Assembly: GCF_001425385.1 (NCBI RefSeq)
Contig: NZ_LMQO01000001.1
Span: 1,092,833-1,156,832, forward strand
Direction of reading: 5' to 3'
Origin: Sphingomonas sp. Leaf407
GTDB taxonomy: Bacteria > Pseudomonadota > Alphaproteobacteria > Sphingomonadales > Sphingomonadaceae
DNA length: 64,000 nucleotides
The translations under genes and the position numbers were made by a program. This document shows positions 33,267-42,334 of the stretch, piece by piece. Numbering within the stretch: position 1 is the stretch's first letter; each line of letters begins with the position of its first letter. Below the pieces are notes generated by a model. It had not been told where the DNA came from, did no database searches, and was given only the letters and a program-made list of their open reading frames with translations.

Positions 33267-33992
33267 TCAGAATCGGGTGATGCGCAACCGGCGGATGCGC
33301 AAATGGCTCTGGGTGGTGCGGATGCCGAACCAGCCCGATCGGTAAGGTTCGGCGTCGGTCATGGCGAACAGCCGCTTGCCGTCGCGTTCGACAGCTACCT
33401 GTCCGTCGCGCGCGATCAGGGCGATGCGCGTCCAGCGGTTGGCCACGAGCAACGCGGCGGGATCGGCGCGGTCGTGTTCAGGCAACAGCGGCCGGTCCCC
33501 GGCGCGTGCGGTATAGCGGCGCATTCGCGTCGTCGTGTTGCGGTTGCCGCCGATCCCGACATAATAGGTCGCGAGCGTGTCATAGTCCTCGAACTTCCCG
33601 CTGCGCTTCGCGGCGAACACCGATCCGTCGGGCACCGCCGGGTCGCTCGCCATCCAGAAGGCATTGAGGTCGCTCACCTGATCGTTCGGTCCGCCGGCCG
33701 ACACCGCCATCGCCTCGAACGTGATCCGTACCGGCGCATCCAGCCGCCGGTCGTACCATAGCGTCAGCCCCCGGGCGGTATCGATGTCGATCGTGCCGGA
33801 CGCAAAACCGACACGGGCGGCGGGATCCTGCGCCTCGACCGTCCAGTCGCTTGCGGCGGGCGCATGGATACAGCCGCCGAGCGCGAATAAAATGATGCCC
33901 GGCCACCATTGCGGCAGCCGGGCACAGGGGGGAGTGGATCGTGACGGGGACCGGCCGCGCCGTGGCACGGGGCAACCGGTCCGCCGCATCAC
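33267..33992 (-). CDS. Lipoprotein with DUF6250/DUF1961-like lectin fold
   Basis: 241 aa. A basic leader precedes a hydrophobic stretch ending FALGGC, a lipobox. The mature part has beta-sandwich features (GLTLWYDRRLDAPVRITFEAMAV, DLNAFWMASDP, YYVGIGGNRNTTTRMRRYT). This looks like the DUF1961/DUF6250 concanavalin-type proteins found with pectin lyases (YesU in Bacillus). It likely binds or processes rhamnogalacturonan fragments in the periplasm. The start overlaps the receptor stop (ATGA). Confidence 0.7.
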   Translation of the reverse strand: MMRRTGCPVPRRGRSPSRSTPPCARLPQWWPGIILFALGGCIHAPAASDWTVEAQDPAARVGFASGTIDIDTARGLTLWYDRRLDAPVRITFEAMAVSAGGPNDQVSDLNAFWMASDPAVPDGSVFAAKRSGKFEDYDTLATYYVGIGGNRNTTTRMRRYTARAGDRPLLPEHDRADPAALLVANRWTRIALIARDGQVAVERDGKRLFAMTDAEPYRSGWFGIRTTQSHLRIRRLRITRF

Positions 33993-36900
33993 AGCTTGAA
34001 CTGCGCGCCGACGAAGATACGGCGGCCAAAGTCGCTGTATTCGATAGACCGTGCGTCATCGATGTACGAGCGGGCAAGTTCGTTGGTCAGGTTCAGCGCT
34101 TCGAAGAAGATGCTGTACTGTGGCGTAATGCGGAACTGCACCTTCGCATCGACATAGGTTTCGCCGCGACGGAACACCGGGTTGTTGCTGACCGACGCAT
34201 CGGCGGCGACCAGCAGATAGTCGCTGCGCTTGTTGTAGCTGACGCGCGCGTTCAGCCAGTCCTTGTCGTAGAAGACACTGCCATTGTACGTATACTTCGA
34301 CAGGCCGGGGAATGCGTCGAGCGGTTCGCCGGTCGCCACGTTGGTCAGCGAACTGTTCAGGGCACGGCTGTAGGTGAAGTTGCCGTTGATGCCGAAGCCG
34401 TCGAACGGTGCCGGCAGGAACGTGAACGCGGTCGAGGCGCTGACCTCGAACCCGTCCAGCTTCGCACCGAAGCCGTTGGTCGGCTGGCGAACGGTATACA
34501 GCACGCCGTCACCGAACAGGTCGACACCGGCGATGACCGACGCGGGCAGGACGAAGCTCTTGATGTCCTTATAGTAGTAACCAATGCTGACGACGGTGTC
34601 GGCGTTGGGATACCATGCAGCGTTCAGGTCGTACTGATCGGCGCGATACGGCTTGAGGTTCGGGTTGCCCGCCGAACAGGTATCTTCGCCGGCGATGGTG
34701 TCGGCAATGTCGATCACGCAGTTGACCGTCGGCGACAGGTCGCTCGGCCGGGGCCGCGCGAGGTTCTTGGCATAGGTCGCGCGGACGAACAGGTTGGGCT
34801 GCACTTCCAGCGACAGGTTCGCGGCCGGCAACCAGTCGTGATAGTCGTTGGATAGAGTGACTTCCTGCACCGCGACCGTCGCGATCTCGATCACCGCCGG
34901 GATGCCGGGGACGCCGGTGCCCGGCCGCACCCGGCTCTCGCGCCGTGTGTTGCTGCTGGTCGAATCGTCGCGGGTGTAGGTGTAGCGCATGCCGGCGTTG
35001 CCGGTCAGGTTCATGCCGAACACCTCGGTCCCGAAATTGGCGCGTAGATACCCGGCCACGATCTTTTCGTTGATGATGTAGCCCGGAATCTGCGGCAGGC
35101 CATTCGCCTCACGCACCCGGTCCTGATTGAACCCCGACAGGTCATAATAGCGCGACAGGTTCGCGAAATCGAACAACGGCTGCGCCAGGCGGGTCGGTGC
35201 GCCATCGACCGCCTTGATCCCGCCGAACAGCGGGGCGCCACCGGTGACGCCACCATTGACCGCCAGGAACTCCTGATACTGCGCCGGGGTGAAGTAGGTG
35301 ACGCCGGCTGCGGGACCGGTCGCCGGCGGCGAACCGATCACCGTGGTGAGCGACACGTTGTTGTTATACTGGAACACCGCAGGCCGCGCGACGATGCCGG
35401 CCGCCGGAACGGCGATGACCGCCGGCGAGAGCAGACGCGCGCCGCCGGCATTGTAGGCGACGAGGTCCTGGCTGCGATACTGGCCGCCGAACTTGATGCT
35501 CTTCAGGAAACCCCAGTCGAGATCATAGTCGACGTCAAGCTTCAACTGGTCTTCGGACGAGTCGTTCTGGCTGGGGCGATACTGGACGTTCGGCCCCGAC
35601 TGGACGAGCAACTGGCCGTTGGCGCCGCGCCGCGTGGCATCGGCATAGGACGCGATATTGGCCGGATCGAACCCGGTGGGGAACGACAGGATCGGCAGAC
35701 CTTCCGAATTGCGACGGTCGACCGAAATCCCGGAAACGCCGGTGGTGATCGACACGAGATTGGTTTCGTTCACCCGGTTGCCCTCGGCGCGCGAGGCGAG
35801 GAACACCATCTTCATCCGGTCGAGGTCCCATTTGAACCCGGTCTGGTAATAGCGCGTATTTTCGTCGTAGCTGAAGTCGCGGCGCTGAACGCCGACGATG
35901 TTGCTGGCACCACCCGAGTTGACGACGACACCGCTGCCAGGCGGCGTTCCCGCGTTCAGCGCGGTCGTCCAGCTCGTCAGCACGTGTCCCTCGGTCGTCA
36001 CGAACGACTGGGTGGGACGTGCGCGCGAAACGCCGCCGGCGGCATTGTTGGCAAGGGCGGCGTCGAGGTTGTAGCGGGTGAGGTCGGGCGTGCTGCCTTG
36101 CAGGCCGTTGGTGCCCAGACCACCGCCCATGTTCACCGCATAGTTGGTGTCGCGCAGGTTCTGGTTACGGTAGTTGAGCGTGACCTGACCCCATGCCGAG
36201 AAATTGTCGGCTAACTGCACCTGCGCCTGGAAGTCGAGCGTGGTGCGCGCATCGGTGCGTTCGTTGTTGCGATAGCGGACCGACCCCGGCGACCAGTCGA
36301 AGAACTGGGTTTCGCAGGCGAGCCGGTTGGCGGTCGCCAGCGCCGCCGTCGTGCCGGTCGTACCGGCACAGCTCTCATAGCTGCCGAAATTGGCATAGGC
36401 CGGATCGGCGACGGTCTTTTCGGTCGACCGGTCGAAATCCAGATACCGCTGCCAGTTGGTGTTGGCGACCGAATCGCCGCGCGTGTCGACGACGCTGTGC
36501 GTGACGTTGAACAGCACGCCCAGCCGCCCGTCGAGCAGGTCCGAGCGACCGGCCGTCAGGTTGAAGCGCGGACGCCATTTCTGGGTGAGGTTGAGGCGCT
36601 GCGCCTCGCCCTTCACGCTGAACAGCGGCTTGGTGAGTTCGAGCGGACGGCGCGTCTCGACGCGCACGGTGCCGCCGATGCCACCTTCGGTCAGGTCGAC
36701 GGTATAGCCCTTGTACACGTCGATCGACTTGACCAGTTCGACCGCCAGTTCGCGGAAGTCGCCGCTGCGCCCGCCACCGGGCGATTGCTGGCTGACGCCG
36801 TTGATCTCGATACGGTTGAGGTCGGGCTCGACGCCGCGGATCGAAATCTGCGAGCCTTCACCGAAGTCGCGCTGCAACTGGACACCCGTTACCCGGGCGA

Positions 36901-37219
36901 GTGCCTCGCCGACGTTCTTGTCGGGGAAGCTGGCGATGTCCTCCGCCACGATCGAGTCGACGACGGTGTCGGCGTTTTTCTTGCGGGCGTTCGCCGATTG
37001 TAGCGAGGCGCGGGTGCCGGTGACGATGATCTCGGCCTCGCTCGCTTCCTGCGACAATTCGTCGGTCGGCGACTGGCGGACATCGTCCGACGCTACCGCA
37101 TTATCGACCTGCGACGTCGTTTGCGCCCACGCGGGTGCGCTGCCGAGCGCGACGATCAGCGCGAGGCCGGAAGCTGCGCTGCAAATACCGGCCCTGCGAA
37201 TATTGACGAACGATGCCAT
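33989..37219 (-). CDS. TonB-dependent receptor for rhamnogalacturonan oligomers
   Basis: 1076 aa. Signal peptide (SGLALIVALGSAPAWAQ), a short linker with EIIVTGTRASLQSA (TonB-box region), plug domain (ASFPDKNVGEALARVTGVQLQRDFGEGSQISIRGVEPDLNRIEINGV) and a 22-strand barrel ending GRRIFVGAQFKL. The long NVGEAL/RVTGV plug is that of the Caulobacter-type carbohydrate receptors. The gene is divergent from the PL11 operon, so the substrate is most likely rhamnogalacturonan fragments. No SusD partner is present, as usual in Proteobacteria. Confidence 0.92.
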   Translation of the reverse strand: MASFVNIRRAGICSAASGLALIVALGSAPAWAQTTSQVDNAVASDDVRQSPTDELSQEASEAEIIVTGTRASLQSANARKKNADTVVDSIVAEDIASFPDKNVGEALARVTGVQLQRDFGEGSQISIRGVEPDLNRIEINGVSQQSPGGGRSGDFRELAVELVKSIDVYKGYTVDLTEGGIGGTVRVETRRPLELTKPLFSVKGEAQRLNLTQKWRPRFNLTAGRSDLLDGRLGVLFNVTHSVVDTRGDSVANTNWQRYLDFDRSTEKTVADPAYANFGSYESCAGTTGTTAALATANRLACETQFFDWSPGSVRYRNNERTDARTTLDFQAQVQLADNFSAWGQVTLNYRNQNLRDTNYAVNMGGGLGTNGLQGSTPDLTRYNLDAALANNAAGGVSRARPTQSFVTTEGHVLTSWTTALNAGTPPGSGVVVNSGGASNIVGVQRRDFSYDENTRYYQTGFKWDLDRMKMVFLASRAEGNRVNETNLVSITTGVSGISVDRRNSEGLPILSFPTGFDPANIASYADATRRGANGQLLVQSGPNVQYRPSQNDSSEDQLKLDVDYDLDWGFLKSIKFGGQYRSQDLVAYNAGGARLLSPAVIAVPAAGIVARPAVFQYNNNVSLTTVIGSPPATGPAAGVTYFTPAQYQEFLAVNGGVTGGAPLFGGIKAVDGAPTRLAQPLFDFANLSRYYDLSGFNQDRVREANGLPQIPGYIINEKIVAGYLRANFGTEVFGMNLTGNAGMRYTYTRDDSTSSNTRRESRVRPGTGVPGIPAVIEIATVAVQEVTLSNDYHDWLPAANLSLEVQPNLFVRATYAKNLARPRPSDLSPTVNCVIDIADTIAGEDTCSAGNPNLKPYRADQYDLNAAWYPNADTVVSIGYYYKDIKSFVLPASVIAGVDLFGDGVLYTVRQPTNGFGAKLDGFEVSASTAFTFLPAPFDGFGINGNFTYSRALNSSLTNVATGEPLDAFPGLSKYTYNGSVFYDKDWLNARVSYNKRSDYLLVAADASVSNNPVFRRGETYVDAKVQFRITPQYSIFFEALNLTNELARSYIDDARSIEYSDFGRRIFVGAQFKL

Positions 37220-37352
37220 GCAATCCCCTCCTTAATTCCCATCCGGTGCGTGGGTATTCCCCGTCACCGCCGAACGAACACAAATTTCTTCATTAGGGGT
37301 AACGTCGAATCCTTGCGTTGCAAAGCTAAATCTTCGCAATATGATATGTATG

Positions 37353-37365
37353 TCCACATGATGGA
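37353..37365. promoter_or_regulatory. Predicted pectin-regulon operator, site 1
   Basis: TCCA-CATGA-TGGA between the divergent TonB receptor and PL11 genes, 22 bases before the PL11 start. It shares the core CCACATGATGG with site 3 near the IclR gene. Confidence 0.6.
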
Positions 37366-37386
37366 AAATCATTAGGACCGGGAGAG

Positions 37387-39267
37387 ATGAGGATGCGTAG
37401 CAAATTGCTGGCACTGCTGGCCGCCACCGTGGCGTTGCCGCTGGGTGCGGCCCCGGTGAAGCCCAGCCGCCAATACGAACGACTCGACAGGGCGCTGGTG
37501 GCGGTTCCGGCACCGGATGGCGGCAATCACGTGAGCTGGCGGCTGCTCGCCACCGACCGGCCGGGTGTCGCATTCCGGCTGCTGCGTGACGGACGGGCGA
37601 TCGCCGCGCGCCTGACCGGCGCATCGAGCTTTCACGACCGGCAAGGCACGCCTGGCGCACGCTACACGCTGGAGACGATCGGCGGGCGCGAACGCGCAGT
37701 CAGCGTCGGCGTATGGGCCAAGGGCTATCTGCCGATCCCGCTCGACAAGCCAGCCGACCGGACGACGCCCGCCGGCGAGCGCTATGGCTATACCGCCAAC
37801 GACGCGAGCGTCGGCGACTTGGACGGCGACGGGCGCTACGAGATCATATTGAAGTGGGACCCGACCATTTCCAAGGACAACGCCTTTGGCGGTTATAGCG
37901 GCGAGACGATCCTCGACGCCTATACGCTGGAGGGCAAGCGGTTGTGGCGGATCGACCTTGGTCGCAACATCCGCTCGGGCGCGCACTATACCCAGTTCAT
38001 GGTCTATGACTTCGACGGCGACGGGCGGGCGGAGATCATGGTCAAGACCGCCGACGGGACCATCGACGGCACCGGCAAGGTGCTGGGCGACGCAAAGGCC
38101 GACTGGCGCGAGACGGGCGGCGAACTGCCGCAGGCCGACCGCACCGGATCGACCGTCCTGCCCGACGGCCGCCGGATCGCGCGGACGCAGGGGCGCATCC
38201 TGTCCGGCCCCGAGTATATCACCGTGTTCGACGGCCGTACCGGTGCGGCGCTGGCGAGTGCACCCTATTCGCCGCCGCGCGGCGGCGACACGCCCGAGGC
38301 GCGCGCCGCGATCTGGGGCGACGGCTATGGCAACCGGTCGGACCGGTTCCTCGCCGGGGTCGCCTATCTCGACGGCCAGCGGCCCAGCGGCGTGTTCGGG
38401 CGCGGCTATTATGCCCGTTCGACGGTCGCGGCATGGGACTGGCGGAACGGCAAGCTGACGCAGCGCTGGCTGTTCGACAGTGCCGCACCGGGCAATGCGA
38501 GGTTCGGCGGACAGGGCAATCACAATCTGTCGGTGGCCGACGTCGACGGCGATGGCCGCGACGAGATCGTCTATGGATCGATGGCGATCGACGACGATGG
38601 CAAGGGGCTGTGGAGCGCCGGGCTTGGCCATGGCGACACGATGCACCTCGGCGATCTCGACCCGGGTCGGCCGGGCCTTGAGAAATTCGGGGTGCATGAG
38701 GAGGTGCCGGGCAATGGCGGCTTCGGGTCGGCGATGCTCGACGCGCGGACCGGCGAAATCCTGTGGACGACGCCGGCGACCAAGGACACCGGGCGCGGCC
38801 TGTCGGCCGACATCGACCCGCGCTATCCGGGGGAGGAGAACTGGAACTCCAGCACGCCGTATCTCTACACCGCCAAGGGACAGGTGATCCCCGGCGCCAA
38901 GCCGCGCGTCGCCAATTTCGCAATCTATTGGGACGGCGATGCCCTGCGCGAACTGCTCGACAGGAACCGCATCACCAAATGGGACTGGAAGACCGGGACC
39001 GAGACGCTGTTGCTGGACGCACAGGGCGCGACGTCGAACAACGGCACCAAGTCGACGCCCGCGCTCAGCGCCGACATCCTCGGCGACTGGCGCGAGGAAG
39101 TGATCCTGCGCAGCGAGGACAGCAGCGAGCTGCGCGTCTATGCCACCCCCTTCCCCACCATGATCCGGCGGGTGACGCTGATGCACGATCCGGTCTATCG
39201 TCTGGGCGTCGCGTGGCAGAACACCGCCTATAACCAGCCACCGCATGCGCTGGACGTGCCGAAATGA
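37387..39267 (+). CDS. Rhamnogalacturonan endolyase, PL11
   Basis: 626 aa with a signal peptide (LLALLAATVALPLGAAP). A Fn3-like start (WRLLATDRPGVAFRLLRDG) is followed by an eight-bladed propeller with repeated Asp-rich calcium motifs (DLDGDGRYE, DFDGDGRAE, DVDGDGRDE) and the conserved GWGDGYGNRSDRFLAGVAYLDG-type stretch near residue 310. This matches PL11 (YesW/YesX). It cleaves the rhamnogalacturonan-I backbone by beta-elimination. It overlaps the CE12 gene by four bases. Confidence 0.93.
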   Translation: MRMRSKLLALLAATVALPLGAAPVKPSRQYERLDRALVAVPAPDGGNHVSWRLLATDRPGVAFRLLRDGRAIAARLTGASSFHDRQGTPGARYTLETIGGRERAVSVGVWAKGYLPIPLDKPADRTTPAGERYGYTANDASVGDLDGDGRYEIILKWDPTISKDNAFGGYSGETILDAYTLEGKRLWRIDLGRNIRSGAHYTQFMVYDFDGDGRAEIMVKTADGTIDGTGKVLGDAKADWRETGGELPQADRTGSTVLPDGRRIARTQGRILSGPEYITVFDGRTGAALASAPYSPPRGGDTPEARAAIWGDGYGNRSDRFLAGVAYLDGQRPSGVFGRGYYARSTVAAWDWRNGKLTQRWLFDSAAPGNARFGGQGNHNLSVADVDGDGRDEIVYGSMAIDDDGKGLWSAGLGHGDTMHLGDLDPGRPGLEKFGVHEEVPGNGGFGSAMLDARTGEILWTTPATKDTGRGLSADIDPRYPGEENWNSSTPYLYTAKGQVIPGAKPRVANFAIYWDGDALRELLDRNRITKWDWKTGTETLLLDAQGATSNNGTKSTPALSADILGDWREEVILRSEDSSELRVYATPFPTMIRRVTLMHDPVYRLGVAWQNTAYNQPPHALDVPK

Positions 39268-40463
39268 TCGTCGCGCTGGCAATGCTGCTCGCCGGGCCGG
39301 CGACTCCCGTCACCTATCGGCTGGACGATGGCCGGGCGCAGCCGGGCGAGACGCGGGTCGAGCGCGATCGCGGCTACCGCGACGGCTATGGCTATGAACC
39401 GGGCGGCGGGCGGCGCTTCTCGGTCGCGCTGCCCGAAGGCAACTGGCAGGTGACGGTGACGCTGGGCGACCGGCGCGCCGCGACGACGACGGTGAAGGCC
39501 GAGGCGCGGCGGCTGATGCTCGACCGGGTGGCGACCGGCGGCGGCAAGCGCGTCACCCGCAGTTTCGTCGTCAACACGCGCACCGCGCGGCTCGCCCCGC
39601 CGCCCGAGAATGCACCGGGCGGCACGATCGTCCGGTTGAAACCGCGCGAGATGGCCAGCCCGACTTGGGACGACCGACTGACGCTGGAACTGCTTGGCGA
39701 CGGCGCGGTGTCGACGCTCCGGATCGAGCCGGCGAGCGTCCCGACGCTGTATCTGGTCGGCGACTCCACCGTGACTGACCAGCAGGCCGAGCCGGCGGCG
39801 AGCTGGGGACAGATGCTGCCCGCCTTCCTCGACGACAAGGTCGCGGTGGCGAACCATGCCGAGTCAGGTGAGACGCTGAAATCGTTCGTGACCGAGCTGC
39901 GACTCGATAAGGTGCTGTCGACGATCAAGCCCGGTGACTGGCTGTTCATCCAGTTCGGCCATAACGACCAGAAAGCACAGTGGCCGCAGACCTATGTCGA
40001 GGCGAACACAACCTACCGCGCCTATCTGAACGCCTATATCGCCGAGGCGAAGCGGCGCGGCGCGAAGCCGGTGCTCGTCACCAGTCCCGAGCGACGCAAT
40101 TTCGATGGTAACGGCCGGATCAAGCCGAGTCTGGGCGACTATCCGGCGGCGGTGCGGGCGGCGGCGCAGGAGGCGGGGGTGCCGGTGATCGACCTCAACC
40201 GAATGAGCGTCGCGATTTACGAGGCGCTGGGACCGGAGCGCAGCCCGCTGGCGTTCAACGACGGTGGCAAGGACCGGACGCATCACAACAACTATGGCGC
40301 ATGGCTGCTGGCGCGCGGGGTGGTGGAGGGTATCCGGGCGCTGCCCGGTCTGGCCGGGCATGTGACCGCGCCGCGCTTCGACCCTGCCAGACCGCCGCTG
40401 CCGGCCGAGGTCGCGATCGTGCCGAGCAGCGCGCGCAGCGACGAACGGCCGGACGGCAATTGA
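39264..40463 (+). CDS. Rhamnogalacturonan acetylesterase, CE12
   Basis: 399 aa with a short hydrophobic start. The N-terminal 165 residues form a carbohydrate-binding-like beta domain (YRDGYGYEPGGGRRFSVALPEGNW). The SGNH domain follows with GDSTVTD (nucleophile Ser), FGHNDQK and a late DRTHHNNYGA His motif. It removes acetyl groups from galacturonate in rhamnogalacturonan so that lyases can act. Coupled to PL11 (ATGA) and to GH28. Confidence 0.9.
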   Translation: MIVALAMLLAGPATPVTYRLDDGRAQPGETRVERDRGYRDGYGYEPGGGRRFSVALPEGNWQVTVTLGDRRAATTTVKAEARRLMLDRVATGGGKRVTRSFVVNTRTARLAPPPENAPGGTIVRLKPREMASPTWDDRLTLELLGDGAVSTLRIEPASVPTLYLVGDSTVTDQQAEPAASWGQMLPAFLDDKVAVANHAESGETLKSFVTELRLDKVLSTIKPGDWLFIQFGHNDQKAQWPQTYVEANTTYRAYLNAYIAEAKRRGAKPVLVTSPERRNFDGNGRIKPSLGDYPAAVRAAAQEAGVPVIDLNRMSVAIYEALGPERSPLAFNDGGKDRTHHNNYGAWLLARGVVEGIRALPGLAGHVTAPRFDPARPPLPAEVAIVPSSARSDERPDGN

Positions 40464-41950
40464 TCGCCCGGCGAACCATGCTGGCGGCGATGTTCGCCCT
40501 GCCCTTTCCGGCGCATGGCGCGCAGACGCACGACGTGCGGACGTTCGGCGCGGTGGGCGACGGGCGGGCGATCGACACGGCGGCGGTGCAGCGCGCGATC
40601 GACGCGGCGGCCGGCGGCGGCACGGTGATCGTGCCGCGCGGGCGCTATCGCTGCTTCACGCTGTTCCTGAAGAGCGACATAACGATCGTGCTGGAGCGGG
40701 GGGCAACGATCATCGCCGCCGATCCGGCGCAGGGCGGCGGCCGCTATGCGCTGCCCGAGGATCGGGGCGAACAGCTTTATCAGGACTTCGGGCACAGCCA
40801 TTGGCACAACAGCCTGATCGTCGGTGACGGCGTGGCGCGGGTGGCGATCCTCGGCCCCGGCGGAATCGATGGTGAGGGACTGACCCGCGACGGTCCCGGC
40901 GCACGCTGGCGCAAGCAGGCCGGCGAACGGCCACTGTCGATGCAGGGGATGAGCGCGGCGCAGATCGCCGAGCTGGAACCCGATGCGCGAGCGATGGCGG
41001 GGCTGGGCAACAAGGCGATCGCGCTGGTCGCGGCGCGCGACGTGCGGGTCGAGGGGCTGACGATCGCGCGCGGCGGGCATTTCGCGATCCTCGCGACCGG
41101 GTGCCGGAACATGGTGCTGCGCGACCTGACGATCGACAGCAACCGTGACGGGATCGACCTCGACGGCGTGTCCGACGTGCTGGTCGAGCGGTGCCGGGTG
41201 AACACGCCCAACGACGATGCCATCGTCCTGAAGAGCAGTTTCGCCCTCGGCCGTGTCCTCCCGTGCGAGGATGTGACGATCCGCGATTGCGAGGTGTCCG
41301 GCTTCGACGGCGGTACGCTGATCGACGGGACGCGGCGGCGCACGCAGGCGCTGGCGCCCGATCGTGACCGGGTTACGGGACGGATCAAGCTCGGCACCGA
41401 GAGCAATGGCGGGTTTCGACGGATCCGGATCGAGCGGTGCCGCTTCACCCGGTCGCGCGGGGTGGCGCTGGAGACGGTCGACGGCGGCGTGCTGGAGGAG
41501 GTGACGGTGCGCGATATTGCGATGACCGAGGTGACGACCGCGCCGCTGTTCCTGCGAATCGGCGACCGGCGGCGCGGGCCGGCGGGAACCGGGGTCGGCG
41601 CGATCCGGGGCGTGGTGATCGAGGGGCTGGATGCGCGGGGGATCGACCATCACTTTGCCGCGACGCTGGCGGGGTTGCCGGGGCATAGCATCGAGGATGT
41701 GACGCTTCGCGACCTGCGGCTGCGCTATCTGGGCGGTGGCGAGGCGGTGGCGGAGCCGGGGGAACTCGCCGATGCCTATCCCGAACCCAGCATGTTCGGG
41801 CCGACGCCGGCATGGGGGCTGTGGTGCCGGCATGTCCGCGGGTTGCGGGTCGAGGGGCTGCATCTGTCCACGGCGGGGGACCGGCGGGCGGCGATCCGGC
41901 TCAGCGATTGTCCGGGGGCGAAGGTGACGAAGCTTACACAGAATGTTTGA
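40460..41950 (+). CDS. GH28 family polygalacturonase/rhamnogalacturonase
   Basis: 496 aa from TTG 40460, overlapping the CE12 stop; an ATG at 40478 is possible. A leader with RRTMLAAMFALPFPAHGA suggests Tat export. Parallel beta-helix motifs: HDVRTFGAVGDGRAIDTAAVQRAID at the start, SNRDGIDLDG and PNDDAIVLKSS (catalytic Asp region), then RIKLGTESNGGF. This is the GH28 type often found with rhamnogalacturonan genes. It would trim galacturonate or galacturonate-rhamnose units. Confidence 0.88.
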   Translation: MIARRTMLAAMFALPFPAHGAQTHDVRTFGAVGDGRAIDTAAVQRAIDAAAGGGTVIVPRGRYRCFTLFLKSDITIVLERGATIIAADPAQGGGRYALPEDRGEQLYQDFGHSHWHNSLIVGDGVARVAILGPGGIDGEGLTRDGPGARWRKQAGERPLSMQGMSAAQIAELEPDARAMAGLGNKAIALVAARDVRVEGLTIARGGHFAILATGCRNMVLRDLTIDSNRDGIDLDGVSDVLVERCRVNTPNDDAIVLKSSFALGRVLPCEDVTIRDCEVSGFDGGTLIDGTRRRTQALAPDRDRVTGRIKLGTESNGGFRRIRIERCRFTRSRGVALETVDGGVLEEVTVRDIAMTEVTTAPLFLRIGDRRRGPAGTGVGAIRGVVIEGLDARGIDHHFAATLAGLPGHSIEDVTLRDLRLRYLGGGEAVAEPGELADAYPEPSMFGPTPAWGLWCRHVRGLRVEGLHLSTAGDRRAAIRLSDCPGAKVTKLTQNV

Positions 41951-41986
41951 CGTTTGCCGATCGCAATTCTATCATTTGGATATAGA

Positions 41987-42001
41987 GTCCATATAGTGGA
42001 C
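41987..42001. promoter_or_regulatory. Predicted pectin-regulon operator, site 2
   Basis: GTCCA-TATAG-TGGAC, a perfect 5-bp inverted repeat 18 bases before rhaM. The same spacing and CCA/TGG core as sites 1 and 3; marks a second promoter inside the plus-strand cluster. Confidence 0.6.
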
Positions 42002-42019
42002 GTGTATCGGGAGGGATCG

Positions 42020-42334
42020 ATGGCGCGTCAGGCGTTTCGGATGCAGCTCAAGGCCGGCATGGCGGCGGAATATCGTGCGCGCCACGACGCTATCTGGCCG
42101 GAATTGGCCGATTTATTGCGTGAGGCGGGCATTTCCGATTACTGGATCTTCCTCGACGAAGCGACCGGCGCGTTGTTCGCGACGCTGGAACTCGCCGACG
42201 AGAACCGGCGCGAAACCCTGCCGGAAAACGCGATCATGCAGCGCTGGTGGCAGTCGATGGCACCGCTGATGGAGACGCAGGCCGACAACCGGCCGCTCGA
42301 ATGGCCGCTGACGCCCATGTTTCACATGGCATGA
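42020..42334 (+). CDS. rhaM: L-rhamnose mutarotase
   Basis: 104 aa, the same size as E. coli RhaM. MARQAFRMQLKAGMAAEYRARHDAIWPELADLLREAGISDYWIFLDE contains the conserved His in RHDAIWPEL and Tyr-Trp pair; the C terminus is EWPLTPMFHMA. It interconverts alpha and beta L-rhamnose. The start has GGGAGGGATCG upstream. Its stop overlaps the GH35 start (ATGA). Confidence 0.93.
   Translation: MARQAFRMQLKAGMAAEYRARHDAIWPELADLLREAGISDYWIFLDEATGALFATLELADENRRETLPENAIMQRWWQSMAPLMETQADNRPLEWPLTPMFHMA

Noticed and set aside
37372..39282. 636-aa open frame on the minus strand over the PL11 gene
   Set aside because: Antisense shadow; the PL11 product has a signal peptide and calcium-binding repeats.
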